A DNA stretch of 64,000 nucleotides from Chryseobacterium edaphi (GCF_025628985.1 NZ_JAOTEM010000003.1:186001-250000), one strand, 5' to 3'. Numbered from the stretch's first letter, positions 45,812 to 55,467 are shown. Translations and numbers: made by a program. Notes: generated by a model not told the origin, from the sequence alone.

Positions 45812-46786
45812 ATGAAAACAACATTACTCTTTTTAATAGCATCTGCCACAACATTTTCAGCGCAGACCACCATTACTAAAGCATTCAACGACCCTATCAT
45901 TGGTGAGACAGTGAATAATGTAAACGTCAACGGAACGGTAGATAATTCCGCAACCGGAGCCAATACTACTTTTTCTAACAGTAGTTTGACCCAGGGTTCC
46001 GCATCAGTTACCTCCTACTCCGCTCCTACTACAAGCGAAGTTGCAACTTTTCCTGGAACCACGATGAAAATGGTTGGAGGCGGCAACACGGTGTACTACA
46101 AACAAACCGCTACAAAACTGGAAATAACAGGTTTGGTAACTCCGGACGCGACTTTGAATTTCTCTACCAATAACGGAACATTTATCAGTTATCCTGCAGC
46201 TTTCGGATATTCTGAGAATGACACCGCTTCGGGTACTTTTTCTGCAACTGCAGGTTCAGGAAATTTCAGTGGTACAATCGCGATTACAGCAGATGCATCA
46301 GGAACACTTCTTATCGGCGCAAAAACTTACACCAATGTTTTAAGAGTAAAATCTGTACAGAATTTTTCTTTGACTTTGTCTGGTTTTCCGGTAGGAAGCG
46401 TGGTTAATACAGCGTATACTTATTATGACAGCGCGCACAAATTCCCGTTATTGGGCACCACAAATGCTGTGATTACCGTTCTGGGAACTCCGCAGACTAC
46501 CAATGTTGCTCAAGCTCTCAACGAAACCTTCCTTGCGACATCTGATTCAGTTAAAAAAGATATATTTAAAATTTATCCAAACCCTGCACAGGATTTCATT
46601 GAATTCAAAGGTGATTTATCAAAATATTCTAAAGCCAATATTTACAGCTTAGACGGAAAATTGATTAAAACATCCGATTTGAAATCCGGCAAAGTAGAAA
46701 TTTCAGAACTATCACCTTCTGCTTACTTCATTGAAGTTTCAGGAAACAAATCTCAGTCTGAGAGTTTAAAATTTATCAAAAAGTAA
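45812..46786 (+). CDS. T9SS-exported surface protein
   Basis: A 324-aa protein with signal peptide (TTFSAQ), a Thr/Ser/Asn-rich beta-sandwich-like body with little charge, and a type A T9SS C-terminal domain (FKIYPNPAQDFIEFKGDLSKY ... SPSAYFIEVSGN). The body shows no enzymatic motif. Likely anchored at the surface or released. It could be an adhesin or matrix component; sequence alone does not say. A terminator follows. Confidence 0.83.
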   Translation: MKTTLLFLIASATTFSAQTTITKAFNDPIIGETVNNVNVNGTVDNSATGANTTFSNSSLTQGSASVTSYSAPTTSEVATFPGTTMKMVGGGNTVYYKQTATKLEITGLVTPDATLNFSTNNGTFISYPAAFGYSENDTASGTFSATAGSGNFSGTIAITADASGTLLIGAKTYTNVLRVKSVQNFSLTLSGFPVGSVVNTAYTYYDSAHKFPLLGTTNAVITVLGTPQTTNVAQALNETFLATSDSVKKDIFKIYPNPAQDFIEFKGDLSKYSKANIYSLDGKLIKTSDLKSGKVEISELSPSAYFIEVSGNKSQSESLKFIKK

Positions 46787-46814
46787 TTATCTTTCATTAT
46801 TCAAAAATATTTTC

Positions 46815-46845
46815 AACCGTTTTATGTTTTTAGAACGGTTTTTGA
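46815..46845 (+). terminator. Terminator after the T9SS surface protein gene
   Basis: Stem AACCGTT / AACGGTT with a T-rich loop and a T-tract, of the same AACCGTT type as those around the C1 protease gene. Confidence 0.6.
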
Positions 46846-46930
46846 TTTAACAAAATTGTAATTTATTGTTCTTTTAAATTTCATCCGACAAAACATCTTT
46901 TTTATTTAATTTAAACTAAAATATAACGCC

Positions 46931-47695
46931 ATGAAAAAACTGCTTTTCCTTGTCCCTTACTTTGTTATTTCAGGAATCAGCGCACAGGAAATCACAACTT
47001 CGGAAATCAATACCGTTCCTGAAGATAAGATGAACATCATTAAAACAAACATAACAGGATATGCATTCCGAAACATCAATCTCTCATACGAAAGATCAAT
47101 CAACCGATGGTTTGCCATCAATGTAGTTTTTGGAACAGTTGCTGAAGGAAAAGTTCCTTTTATGAATGCTTTTTTGAGCGAAGAAGATGAAAAAGATTTT
47201 CAGAATCTTAAAATAAAAGCAACCAATTTTACGATCGAACCACGATTTTACATTGGTCAAGGTTACGGAAAAGGCTTTTACTTCGCACCTTACTACCGAT
47301 ATTCAAAGGTTTCTACCAATACTTTTGATTACACTTACGACTACACTGCCTTTGGAACTACCATTCCTGTTCCGCTAAAAGGACTGGGAGATGCAAGTGG
47401 AAACAGCGGCGGATTGATGGTGGGAGCTCAGTTTTTTCTGAATAAACAGCACAATTTTATTCTTGATTTCTGGATTGCAGGAGCGCACTACGGCTCAGGA
47501 AAAGGAAACTTTGATTTGACGAGCAATATCATCCTTACCCCGGAAATGCAAGCTGAACTGAAAAGAGAGATTGAAAATCTAGACATTCCGTTTGTTGATT
47601 ATACTGTAGAAACGAATCCTAATGGCGCCAGAATAAAATTAGACGGTCCATGGGCGGGATTCCGTAGCGGGTTTTCATTGGGATATAGATTCTAA
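46931..47695 (+). CDS. DUF3575-like outer-membrane beta-barrel protein
   Basis: A 254-aa protein with signal peptide (ISAQE). It begins MNIIKTNITGYAFRNINLSYERSINRWFAINVVFG, the DUF3575 pattern of small outer-membrane barrels, with alternating strands and a terminal Phe (GFSLGYRF) that fits recognition by BamA. Acidic loops around 95 and 200 are probably exposed. Function unknown. Convergent with the small gene downstream. Confidence 0.82.
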   Translation: MKKLLFLVPYFVISGISAQEITTSEINTVPEDKMNIIKTNITGYAFRNINLSYERSINRWFAINVVFGTVAEGKVPFMNAFLSEEDEKDFQNLKIKATNFTIEPRFYIGQGYGKGFYFAPYYRYSKVSTNTFDYTYDYTAFGTTIPVPLKGLGDASGNSGGLMVGAQFFLNKQHNFILDFWIAGAHYGSGKGNFDLTSNIILTPEMQAELKREIENLDIPFVDYTVETNPNGARIKLDGPWAGFRSGFSLGYRF

Positions 47696-47709
47696 TTTTA
47701 TCAGCATAA

Positions 47710-47745
47710 AAAAATACCGTTCACAAATTGTGAACGGTATTTTTT
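47710..47745. terminator. Bidirectional terminator
   Basis: Perfect stem AAAATACCGTTCAC / GTGAACGGTATTTT with a five-base loop, A-run left and T-run right, between two convergent genes. Confidence 0.88.
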
Positions 47746-47956
47746 ATTTATAGGCATCTTTAAATTTTTCTATAAGATGATCGAGTGTGTGACGTTGCAC
47801 ATATACTGTTCTCACATCATCATATCGGGGAGATCTGTAGAACACTTCATGGAAATCCATACTGCCGTTTCCTACTTTCACTACTTTCTCAACATCAATG
47901 TTTAATTTTTTGAGTTCTTGTTTTAAGACCTGAAATTCGTCTTGGATATTATTCAT
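47744..47956 (-). CDS. Small hypothetical protein
   Basis: A 70-aa soluble protein (MNNIQDEFQVLKQELKKLNIDVEKVV ...). A predicted N-terminal helix is followed by a strand region with DDVRTVYVQRHTLDHLIEKF. I chose the ATG at 47956 over one at 47989 whose extra residues (MINFNLNQNIK) look like untranslated leader. No family recognised. Confidence 0.6.
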   Translation of the reverse strand: MNNIQDEFQVLKQELKKLNIDVEKVVKVGNGSMDFHEVFYRSPRYDDVRTVYVQRHTLDHLIEKFKDAYK

Positions 47957-48246
47957 CTTTATATTTTGGTTTAAGTTAAAATTTATCAATAATTTTCAAT
48001 GCAACCCCCATTAATTTCAACAGATGGTTAAATTTTTAATAAATTTAGTAATTTCATTTGAATTAACCATAGGGTTTGCACTATTTTTTACAATAAACCT
48101 AAATAACAAAAATTATACCTAAGTGTATAGTTATTAATCAAAAGTGAATTCAATATGAACTAAATGTTAACAAACCTAGTAAAATAGGACTTTTCTAATG
48201 TAACAATTTTTATATTTTGTCCACTAATATATCAGAAACAATAAAA

Positions 48247-49119
48247 ATGTACAGCACAAATACGAAATCAATATTATTAGATTTTTTCAGTTTTTTGAAG
48301 AAACCCACCGATCAGCAGATCCACCTTTCCGTCAAGGACAGACTTTTAGTTATTTTAAAACTTTTGATTTTAGAATTACTTTTTACTTTAATCATCGTTT
48401 TACCGTTAGATTATTTGATAGATGAGTTTATTACGATAAAAACTCCGGGATTAGATTATCGACTGAAGACATTGTATTCAATCATTTTATTGATGGTAAT
48501 TTTAGTTCCCTTTTTGGAAGAGATTATTTTCAGATCGGTACTCAGATACAATTCCTTATTTTCTAAGTATATCAGTAGGGAAAAATGGAATCGCTTCTTC
48601 CCGTTTTTGGTTTACTCGATGAGCATTTTATTCGGTCTTGTTCATGCAAGCAATTATTACAATGATTCTTGGGTTTTTTATGCGTTATCACCGTTAATAC
48701 TTCTGAGCCAGTTATCCGGAGGTTTTGTGTTGAGTTATATTCGTGTAAGAATCAATTTCTATTACGGATTTCTGTATCATGCATTATGGAATTTCACGGC
48801 TGTTTTGATCATACCATCAATCATTTTACTATTCAGCGATCCGCTCATAGATCAAACCAAAATCTACAATTTGAAAATTGATGAAAATATAGTGTTTCAT
48901 CAAAATGAGCCTCAAAAAATTTCAATGAAAATTGAAGACAACATAATATATAAAATTGAAGCAGAGCAATTCTATCTTCAGGACATTCTTGATGCTGTTT
49001 ATGGAAAAGAAAAATATTATGTTGATGAATATTTAATTGATATGAATTTTTCTTCCAAACAAGGAATCACTAAAGAACAATTTAAAAAAATACTGGAAAA
49101 AGAATATGATATTGAGTAA
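48247..49119 (+). CDS. CPBP family intramembrane metalloprotease
   Basis: A 290-aa membrane protein of the CAAX-protease/bacteriocin-processing (Abi) family. Motif 1 EEIIFRSVL carries the Glu-Glu-x3-Arg set. Motif 2 is FGLVHASNY. Motif 3 is HALWNFTAVL. At least six hydrophobic helices cover residues 35-205, and a 70-residue soluble tail follows. The ATG at 48247 is preferred: the in-frame TTG at 48217 overlaps TATATTTTG, a near match to a -7 element. It cleaves membrane-embedded substrates, possibly in peptide maturation or immunity. It is far from the RiPP cassette, so a link is speculative. Confidence 0.88.
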   Translation: MYSTNTKSILLDFFSFLKKPTDQQIHLSVKDRLLVILKLLILELLFTLIIVLPLDYLIDEFITIKTPGLDYRLKTLYSIILLMVILVPFLEEIIFRSVLRYNSLFSKYISREKWNRFFPFLVYSMSILFGLVHASNYYNDSWVFYALSPLILLSQLSGGFVLSYIRVRINFYYGFLYHALWNFTAVLIIPSIILLFSDPLIDQTKIYNLKIDENIVFHQNEPQKISMKIEDNIIYKIEAEQFYLQDILDAVYGKEKYYVDEYLIDMNFSSKQGITKEQFKKILEKEYDIE

Positions 49120-49234
49120 ATGATTCAAAGGTTAATCGGTAAGAATTCTTTAATTTAAATAAAAATCCATTAAAAGTGATTTTCGCATTTAACTCTTGTG
49201 AAAAATGGACATCAAATAATTAAATATTCTAGCC

Positions 49235-49588
49235 ATGAAAACATTTAACTCATTTGTGATATTGACTTTACTGACATTTTCAGCTTTAACTTTCGCTCAA
49301 AAGCATACAAAAGACAAATCTTTTAAAATCAAACCTAGCACAGAAAACAGTGCTACAGTTTTGGCGGATGAAAATTCTCCCCACTTCATGCAGTTTGGAA
49401 TCATGTCTAGAAATCACGACGAATTCAGAAAAAAATATGGAATTGCTGTCATTTACCAAAACTGTGTAATCAGTCAGTTTCTATCCCAAAAAGCAAAAGA
49501 AAACAACAAATTAGTCGCCAAAGAACTCACAGAAAAATATGGTGACAATTGGAAAAAAGATCTCGGATTTATTCCTTTCGGATTATAA
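49235..49588 (+). CDS. Small secreted protein with a Chryseobacterium-type FRKKY domain
   Basis: A 117-aa protein with signal peptide (ALTFAQ). The C-terminal part, FRKKYGIAVIYQNCVISQFLS...LTEKYGDNWKKDLGFIPFGL, resembles a domain that recurs, as I recall, in hypothetical proteins of this genus. Function unknown. Its stop overlaps the ABC transporter stop region on the opposite strand by 6 bp, so no terminator separates the convergent genes. Confidence 0.7.
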   Translation: MKTFNSFVILTLLTFSALTFAQKHTKDKSFKIKPSTENSATVLADENSPHFMQFGIMSRNHDEFRKKYGIAVIYQNCVISQFLSQKAKENNKLVAKELTEKYGDNWKKDLGFIPFGL

Positions 49589-51334
49589 TTCTTCTTCCAC
49601 TTCGATCTCATGACGCAACTGCGCTTTGTACAACGTTGCGTAATAACCGTTTTTATCAAGAAGCTCAAGATGCTTTCCTTCTTCAACGATTTTACCGTGT
49701 TCCATCACAATGATTTTGTCGGCCTTTTCAATAGTTGAAAGTCTGTGTGCGATAATAATTGATGTACGGTTTTTGGTAATTTTTTCAGTTGCTTTCTGAA
49801 TCAGTTTTTCGCTTTCGTGGTCAATTGATGAGGTGGCTTCATCTAAAATCAAAATTTTCGGATCAGATAAATACGCTCTTAAGAAAGACAACAATTGTCT
49901 CTGTCCAAGTGAAATCGAAGAGCCTCTTTCACTCACCACATATTCATATCCGCCGGGAAGACTTTCAATAAAATCATCAACTTCGATTTCCTTGGCTCCG
50001 GCTTTTATTTTTTCTAAGGTTACACTGTCATCTCCGAAGGCAAGATTTTCAAAAATACTTCCGTGGAATAAGAAAACATCCTGTAAAACAACTCCGATAT
50101 GACTTCTCAGATTGTACAGTTCGTAATCTTTCAGCTCAACATCATCAATGAAAATTTCACCAGAATTGATATCATATAATCTCGTAATCAAACTGATAAT
50201 CGTAGATTTTCCTGCTCCGGTTGCTCCTACAATTGCTACGGTTTCTCCAGGATTTACTTTAAAATCAATTCCCTTTAAAACTTCCTGCTTATCGTCATAC
50301 GCAAAACGTACATTTTTAAACTCGATCTTACCGTCAAATTGGTCTTTAGAAACTTTACCATTGTTCGGCATTGCATAATCTTCATCCATAATGCCTAAAA
50401 CTCTTTCCGCACCAACAATTCCTCTTTGAATATTATTAAAACGATCTGCAATTTGTCGCAAAGGACGAATCAACATAGAAATAAACTGAATAAAAGCAAT
50501 CACAACTCCCGCACTGATCGTAATGTAACCTCCGTAGAAAAGGACAAAACCAATAAAAAGGGAAGAAATTAATTCAACAACAGGAAAAAACAATGAAAAG
50601 ATAAAAACCGTTCTCAGCAAAGCACTTTTCAAAGTGATATTGATGTCATCAAATTTTTGAAATTCTGCTTTTTGTCTGTTAAAAACTTGAATAATCGGCA
50701 TTCCGGCTAATCTTTCCTGAACAAATGAGTTTTGATTGGAAGTCCACGATCTTTCATCACCAAAAGCTTTCTTCAGTCTTTTCTGGAAAAATCTCGTAAT
50801 GACAACCATCAAAGGTAAAATAGCAAGAGAAATATAACTCAAATGCACATCAACCTGAAACATCATGAACAGAACAAAAATAATTCTCAGAACATCACCG
50901 AAAACCATCAGAAAACCATCTGTGTAAACTGTTGCAATGGTTTCAACATCACCAACTGCACGAGTTACCAATTGTCCGATTGGAGTTTTATCAAAGAAAG
51001 CTGTTCTGAAATAAATTAGTTTATTGTAAAGTCTTTCACGAATATCTCTGATGACATTTTGCGAAATATAGTTGGAAAAATAAACCAGAAAGAAATTTAA
51101 TACTGTTTCCGCAAAAACCAGTCCTACCAAAGCATAAATATGCCTCATCATCAAGGCCTTATCTTTCAGTTTCGTAATGTCATTATCTACAATCTGCATC
51201 GTAAGATAAGGTCTGTAAGTGGAAACTATGGACAGTATGATGGAAATAATGAGGGTAAAAATAAACCAGGAACGAAACTTCATGCCGATGAAGAAAAGCC
51301 TCTTTACTATTGCCCAAGTATCTTGTTTTTTCAT
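49583..51334 (-). CDS. ABC transporter, fused permease and ATPase (MdlB/MsbA-like)
   Basis: A 583-aa half-transporter. Six membrane helices (about 20-310) are followed by the ATPase domain with Walker A VGATGAGKST, Q-loop LQDVFLFHGS, signature SLGQRQLLSF (a divergent LSGGQ), Walker B ILILDEATSS and the H-loop IIAHRLST. It probably works as a homodimer exporting lipids or hydrophobic compounds. It lacks an N-terminal C39 peptidase domain, so it is not the expected double-glycine peptide exporter. A TATTTTTG -7 box lies 42 bp upstream. Confidence 0.93.
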   Translation of the reverse strand: MKKQDTWAIVKRLFFIGMKFRSWFIFTLIISIILSIVSTYRPYLTMQIVDNDITKLKDKALMMRHIYALVGLVFAETVLNFFLVYFSNYISQNVIRDIRERLYNKLIYFRTAFFDKTPIGQLVTRAVGDVETIATVYTDGFLMVFGDVLRIIFVLFMMFQVDVHLSYISLAILPLMVVITRFFQKRLKKAFGDERSWTSNQNSFVQERLAGMPIIQVFNRQKAEFQKFDDINITLKSALLRTVFIFSLFFPVVELISSLFIGFVLFYGGYITISAGVVIAFIQFISMLIRPLRQIADRFNNIQRGIVGAERVLGIMDEDYAMPNNGKVSKDQFDGKIEFKNVRFAYDDKQEVLKGIDFKVNPGETVAIVGATGAGKSTIISLITRLYDINSGEIFIDDVELKDYELYNLRSHIGVVLQDVFLFHGSIFENLAFGDDSVTLEKIKAGAKEIEVDDFIESLPGGYEYVVSERGSSISLGQRQLLSFLRAYLSDPKILILDEATSSIDHESEKLIQKATEKITKNRTSIIIAHRLSTIEKADKIIVMEHGKIVEEGKHLELLDKNGYYATLYKAQLRHEIEVEEEL

Positions 51335-51376
51335 TATCGAAATTGACGTAAAGAATTAATTTGAAAAAATTCTCTG

Positions 51377-51384
51377 CAAAAATA
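51377..51384 (-). promoter_or_regulatory. -7 element for the ABC transporter gene
   Basis: TATTTTTG on the minus strand, an exact TAnnTTTG match. A TTG lies 25 bp further upstream, slightly beyond the usual spacing. Confidence 0.4.
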
Positions 51385-51464
51385 AGACTTTAAAATTTTA
51401 CAGCCTTTACAACTCCATCAAATAGTCATAGAAAGTTTCCGATTTCTGTTATTTACAGAATAAA

Positions 51465-52235
51465 TTATTGCAGTTTTTCCAACCAGTTCAAAACATATCC
51501 TGCAACTTCTTCCCACCCTTTCTCACCGGCAATAAAATGGCTTCTGCCTTCAAACACTTTAAAATCTACAATACTTTTTTTGTCTTTATAAGCATTCGCA
51601 ATTTTTCTTGAAAATTCGGCAGGGAAAATATGGTCGTTTGAACCTGCGATAAATAATAACGGTTCGTGAGGTTTGTTTAAATCTAATTTTGCGGAAGATT
51701 TGAAAAGTGGATCTCTGGCTAATTTTCTGCTTTCAGGAGCTGCAACGGTTTCGTACAATTTATCACTTTCAGCTTTAGAATAATTATTAAAAAACGCTTT
51801 ATGATACCATTCTTTGGTTCCTAAAAATGCAAAGTTTCCTTTGAAGAAATTCACTACAGGCCAAACAATTTTCACAGTAGAAAAAGGAGCCATCACATTT
51901 TTTGGAGGTGCACCATCAATACTTACACCTGCAACTGCTTTTCCCATGTCAATCAGTTTCTGAACCATCAATCCACCAAATGAATGTCCGATCACGATGG
52001 GTTTTTCAGGAAGCGTGTCGATGAATTTTACTAAATTTTCTACAGTGTCATCAAAACCTATATTTTTCAGTTCTGAAGGAATGTTTTTCTTTAAATCAAT
52101 TGGATTTCCGTCGTGTCCCGGATTTGATGGAGTGTGAACGATGTAACCTTGAGTTTCAAAATAAGTTTTCCAGTTTTTCCAGCTTGTATTGTTAACGAAT
52201 AATCCGTGAATCAATACGATCGTTTTTGTTTTCAT
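51465..52235 (-). CDS. Cytoplasmic alpha/beta hydrolase
   Basis: A 256-aa hydrolase without a signal peptide. TIVLIHGLFVNNTSWKNW carries the HG oxyanion motif, IGHSFGGLMVQKL the Ser nucleophile, LLFIAGSNDHIFPAE the acid and EGRSHFIAGEKGW the His. It is similar to the small non-haem-peroxidase/esterase-like hydrolases common in soil bacteria. Substrate unknown. Confidence 0.88.
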   Translation of the reverse strand: MKTKTIVLIHGLFVNNTSWKNWKTYFETQGYIVHTPSNPGHDGNPIDLKKNIPSELKNIGFDDTVENLVKFIDTLPEKPIVIGHSFGGLMVQKLIDMGKAVAGVSIDGAPPKNVMAPFSTVKIVWPVVNFFKGNFAFLGTKEWYHKAFFNNYSKAESDKLYETVAAPESRKLARDPLFKSSAKLDLNKPHEPLLFIAGSNDHIFPAEFSRKIANAYKDKKSIVDFKVFEGRSHFIAGEKGWEEVAGYVLNWLEKLQ

Positions 52236-52346
52236 AATAAATATTGTTTTAAATTATGAGACAAAGTTGCGCAGATAAATTGAGGATAATTTTAACTTTG
52301 GTTAAAATCGTAAAAAAACTTATTTAAATTTTATCATTTATCTGCA

Positions 52347-52548
52347 TGGAGATTTTTAACGCAAAGTGCGCTAAGATTTTTTTAAAGTATTGAAAATATT
52401 TTTCGTTCGCAAAGGCGTAAACTCAGCAAAGATCACAAAGACTGTAGCTAATAAAAAATAAGATATTTCTCTCGCAAATTTGAAAAATTTATCAGTTTTT
52501 TTCGCACCAAATAAATCTGCATAATCAGCTAAATCTGCGAAATAAAAA
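52347..52548 (+). repeat. Degenerate dispersed repeat, copy A
   Basis: The 320-base gap between the hydrolase and Crp/Fnr genes has no ORF but contains GCAAAGTGCGCTAAGATTTT, TTCGCAAAGGCG, CTCAGCAAAGATCACA and TTTTTCGCA blocks. The same blocks occur in the same order near 63507-63640. Confidence 0.55.
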
Positions 52549-52555
52549 AGTGTAA

Positions 52556-53143
52556 CTACTTCCCTGAAATTCTTTTTCTAATTCTGCTCAAGGAAGGTCC
52601 CTGAATTCCCAGATAAGAAGAAATATGATACAAAGGAACATTATTAAAAATATCGGGATGCTGTTTAATCAAATCTAAATATCGTTCTTCAGGAGATTTT
52701 AAAATGAATCCTTCAATTCTGCTCATCGTTACATTAAAAGCCTCCTGCGCCAGAAGTCTCCCGAACTTTTCCCATTGATGCGATTGCTGATACAAAGAAT
52801 GCAAATCTGTATATCTGATGTAAATAATTGACGCATCCGTCAAAGCCTGGGTAAAATAATCACACGGAATCTGATTGATAAAACTTTTGAAAGAAACGAC
52901 GAAACCGTTCGCTGAATAAAGAAAAACATTTTTTTCCTCTCCTGTTTTTTCATCAATCGTATATGAACGGAAAACTCCATCTACAATAAACCCGAAATAG
53001 GTACAAACTGTGGCTCGAAGATTAAAAAAATCCCCTTTATTATATTCTTTGGGTAACCAAAAATCTGAAGATAATTTAAAATCTTCTTCCGAAAGACCCG
53101 CAAATTGATTGAGTGCAAAAGCCAATTTTTCGATTCCAGTCAT
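52556..53143 (-). CDS. Crp/Fnr family transcriptional regulator
   Basis: A 195-aa regulator. The N-terminal cyclic-nucleotide-binding-like barrel includes FGFIVDGVFRSYTIDEKTGEEKNVF. A dimer helix follows, then a compact C-terminal helix-turn-helix (PLYHISSYLGIQGPSLSRIRKRI). The barrel lacks the Arg-Ala-Ala cAMP pocket of true CRP, so the ligand is unknown. It lies 10 bp behind a small membrane-protein gene and is probably in the truA operon. Confidence 0.88.
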   Translation of the reverse strand: MTGIEKLAFALNQFAGLSEEDFKLSSDFWLPKEYNKGDFFNLRATVCTYFGFIVDGVFRSYTIDEKTGEEKNVFLYSANGFVVSFKSFINQIPCDYFTQALTDASIIYIRYTDLHSLYQQSHQWEKFGRLLAQEAFNVTMSRIEGFILKSPEERYLDLIKQHPDIFNNVPLYHISSYLGIQGPSLSRIRKRISGK

Positions 53144-53153
53144 GGTTACTGCT

Positions 53154-53498
53154 TTAAGAATTTTTCTTATTTCCTATTTCTTCAATTTCCCATAGTGGCT
53201 TTTTAAGGCTTTCTTTTTTAAACTTTTTCTCAAGAAGATGATAAACTGCGTAAACTCCGCCAATTGCAAAAAGCCATCCGATCATATTGATCAGAGAAAA
53301 CCCAGAATAATTGTTGCTGTATATAGAATCTGGATTTGTTATTACTTCGTACATTCTGTAGCAGATCATAAAAGCAATCTGAAATCCTAAATAAATTCCA
53401 ATCGCTAAAAGACCAAGATGCCATTTGGTTTTTCCAAACCTCTCAGCAAGTCCTGCGTAGTAGTGATACGCTCCGATTAAAATAAAAATTGACATCAT
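53154..53498 (-). CDS. Small membrane protein of unknown function
   Basis: A 114-aa protein with three hydrophobic segments (about 2-15, 27-46, 67-87) and a basic, charged tail (LEKKFKKESLKKPLWEIEEIG). It sits between truA (26 bp) and the Crp/Fnr gene (10 bp) in the same direction. The tight spacing suggests a functional tie to the regulator. No family recognised. Confidence 0.68.
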   Translation of the reverse strand: MMSIFILIGAYHYYAGLAERFGKTKWHLGLLAIGIYLGFQIAFMICYRMYEVITNPDSIYSNNYSGFSLINMIGWLFAIGGVYAVYHLLEKKFKKESLKKPLWEIEEIGNKKNS

Positions 53499-53524
53499 AA
53501 TTATTAGTTTTTAAATTAGTTTCA

Positions 53525-54256
53525 TTAAAATTCATACCCCACATCTACCAAAAAAAGTCCGTGAGCAGGAGCCGAAGTTCCGGCTGAGTTTCTGTTTTTA
53601 TTTTCAATGACTTTTCTTACATCTTCTGGTTGTATCTTCCCTGAACCAACCTCAACGATTGTTCCTACAATCGCTCGCACCATATTTCGTAAAAACCGAT
53701 TGGCAGAAATGGTGAATTTGAGTTCGCTTCCGTTTTGTTCCCATTCCGCTTTGTATATTTTGCAGAGATTGGTTTTGTTGTCGGTGTGAAGTTTCGCAAA
53801 ACTTGTAAAATCTTCGTATTCAAAAAGAATTTTACAGGCTTCGTTCATTCTATCAACATTGATGTTTCTTCTCCAAAGTTGCCACGCAGAATCTTCTGTA
53901 AATGGATTTTTTTCTAAAGAAATGTAATATTCATAAGTCCTGAAAGTCGCATCAAATCTTGCATGAAAATCATCTTTAACAGGAAAAATTTTTTTAATAG
54001 AAATATCTGAAGGTAAAAAACTGTTCATTTTATGAGTAAGCTGATCACTTAAAATCTGTTCCGTATCAAAATGAGCAAACATTTTTTTTGCATGAACTCC
54101 AGTGTCGGTTCTTCCCGCTCCAGTTGTCTTAATTTGTTCTCTTAAAATTGTGGAAAGTGCTTTTTCCAGTTCTTCCTGCACAGAAATGTCTTTTGGCTGA
54201 ATCTGATAACCAAAATAATTTTTACCGTTGTACGAAAACTCTATAAAATATCTCAA
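53525..54256 (-). CDS. truA: tRNA pseudouridine(38-40) synthase
   Basis: Modifies U38-U40 of the tRNA anticodon arm. The 243-aa protein has the catalytic Asp in GAGRTDTGVHAKK, the opening RYFIEFSYNGKNYFGYQIQP, and the RFLRNMVRAIVGTIVEVGSGK helix. Length is normal. It is the first of three closely spaced minus-strand genes, and divergent from lpxK. Confidence 0.96.
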   Translation of the reverse strand: MRYFIEFSYNGKNYFGYQIQPKDISVQEELEKALSTILREQIKTTGAGRTDTGVHAKKMFAHFDTEQILSDQLTHKMNSFLPSDISIKKIFPVKDDFHARFDATFRTYEYYISLEKNPFTEDSAWQLWRRNINVDRMNEACKILFEYEDFTSFAKLHTDNKTNLCKIYKAEWEQNGSELKFTISANRFLRNMVRAIVGTIVEVGSGKIQPEDVRKVIENKNRNSAGTSAPAHGLFLVDVGYEF

Positions 54257-54371
54257 AATTGTAAAATTGACTTACAAAAATACTTTAATTTGATGATACC
54301 ACAGAATGATATTTTTACAATAAATGTTGAAAAGTCATTCTAAAATTCAGAAAAATACACCTGAAAATTGC

Positions 54372-54379
54372 TATTTTTG
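54372..54379 (+). promoter_or_regulatory. -7 element abutting the lpxK start
   Basis: TATTTTTG, exact TAnnTTTG match, ending 7 bp before the ATG at 54387. If used, the transcript would be nearly leaderless. It lies downstream of the alternative start at 54324. Confidence 0.4.
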
Positions 54380-54386
54380 CAAACGT

Positions 54387-55412
54387 ATGAAACGATGGTA
54401 TCTCTATCCTTTTTCCCTCGGTTATCACATGGTTACGGGTGTCCGAAACAGTATGTACGATCTGGGAATTTTTAAATCTACAAAATTCAAAACTCCGATC
54501 ATTAATGTCGGTAATCTTTCTGTGGGCGGAAGCGGAAAATCTCCGATGGTTATGTATTTGGCGACATTTCTTTCAAAATATTACAGAACAGGTGTACTTT
54601 CACGCGGTTACGGAAGATTGACGAAAGGTTATGATGTCACCAACTACGACAGCAATTATAAAACTGTAGGCGATGAAGCGATGCAGTTGTTTGAGCGTTT
54701 CAAGAACCGTTTTGTGATTGCGGTTTCCGAGGAGAGAGTTCCCGGAGCCAAAAAAGTAATGGATGATATGGATCTTGATGTTTTGGTTTTGGATGATGCG
54801 ATGCAGCACCGAGCAATAAAAGCAGGATTCAATATTTTGATGACTGATTTTAATGATCCTTATTTCAAAGATCATCTTCTTCCGGCAGGTGATTTGAGAG
54901 AATCCAGAGCGGGATCAAGCCGTGCGGATATTATCATGGTCAGCAAATGTCCGGATGAATTGACTGAGGAAACCAAGCAATATTATATTTCAAGGATCAA
55001 ACCTTCTTACAATCAAAAAGTATTTTTTTCCTCGATTGGATACGACGAAAATGTATATTCAAGAGAAAAAATGCTTCCCGATAATAATCTGAATTATTAC
55101 GATATTCTTTTGATTACAGGAATAGCCAATCCGAAACCGTTATTGGATCACCTGTCCAAATTTTCTCAGAAAGTAAAACATCTGAAATTCAGAGATCATC
55201 ATAACTTTTCAGATGCGGATATTAAAAATATTGTTTCAGAATACAAAAAGTTGGGAGAATATAAACTGATCTTAACCACAGAGAAAGATTATGTACGTTT
55301 AAAAACTTTTGATTATCTGAGAGAACTTGTTTATTATTGGCCGATCAATGTGATCATTGACCGAAAAGAAGAATTTAATCAGATGATTCTGGATTATGTA
55401 TTAAAAAAATGA
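54387..55412 (+). CDS. lpxK: Tetraacyldisaccharide 4'-kinase
   Basis: Phosphorylates the lipid A disaccharide precursor at the inner membrane. From the ATG at 54387 (MKRWYLYPFSLGYHMVTG) it is 341 aa with an N-terminal membrane-associated helix, Walker A VGGSGKSP, the VLVLDDAMQHR motif with the catalytic Asp, and FRDHHNFSDADI near the C-terminal lobe. An upstream in-frame ATG at 54324 adds a non-conserved 21 residues. Confidence 0.94.
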   Translation: MKRWYLYPFSLGYHMVTGVRNSMYDLGIFKSTKFKTPIINVGNLSVGGSGKSPMVMYLATFLSKYYRTGVLSRGYGRLTKGYDVTNYDSNYKTVGDEAMQLFERFKNRFVIAVSEERVPGAKKVMDDMDLDVLVLDDAMQHRAIKAGFNILMTDFNDPYFKDHLLPAGDLRESRAGSSRADIIMVSKCPDELTEETKQYYISRIKPSYNQKVFFSSIGYDENVYSREKMLPDNNLNYYDILLITGIANPKPLLDHLSKFSQKVKHLKFRDHHNFSDADIKNIVSEYKKLGEYKLILTTEKDYVRLKTFDYLRELVYYWPINVIIDRKEEFNQMILDYVLKK

Positions 55413-55467
55413 TTTCCCCCAGAATTTAAACACTTTCAATGAATATTGTAACTATAACCACATCCAA

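Noticed and set aside
49583..51334. ABC transporter as the exporter for the double-glycine peptide
   Set aside because: It has no N-terminal C39 peptidase domain and lies 30 kb away in a different context.
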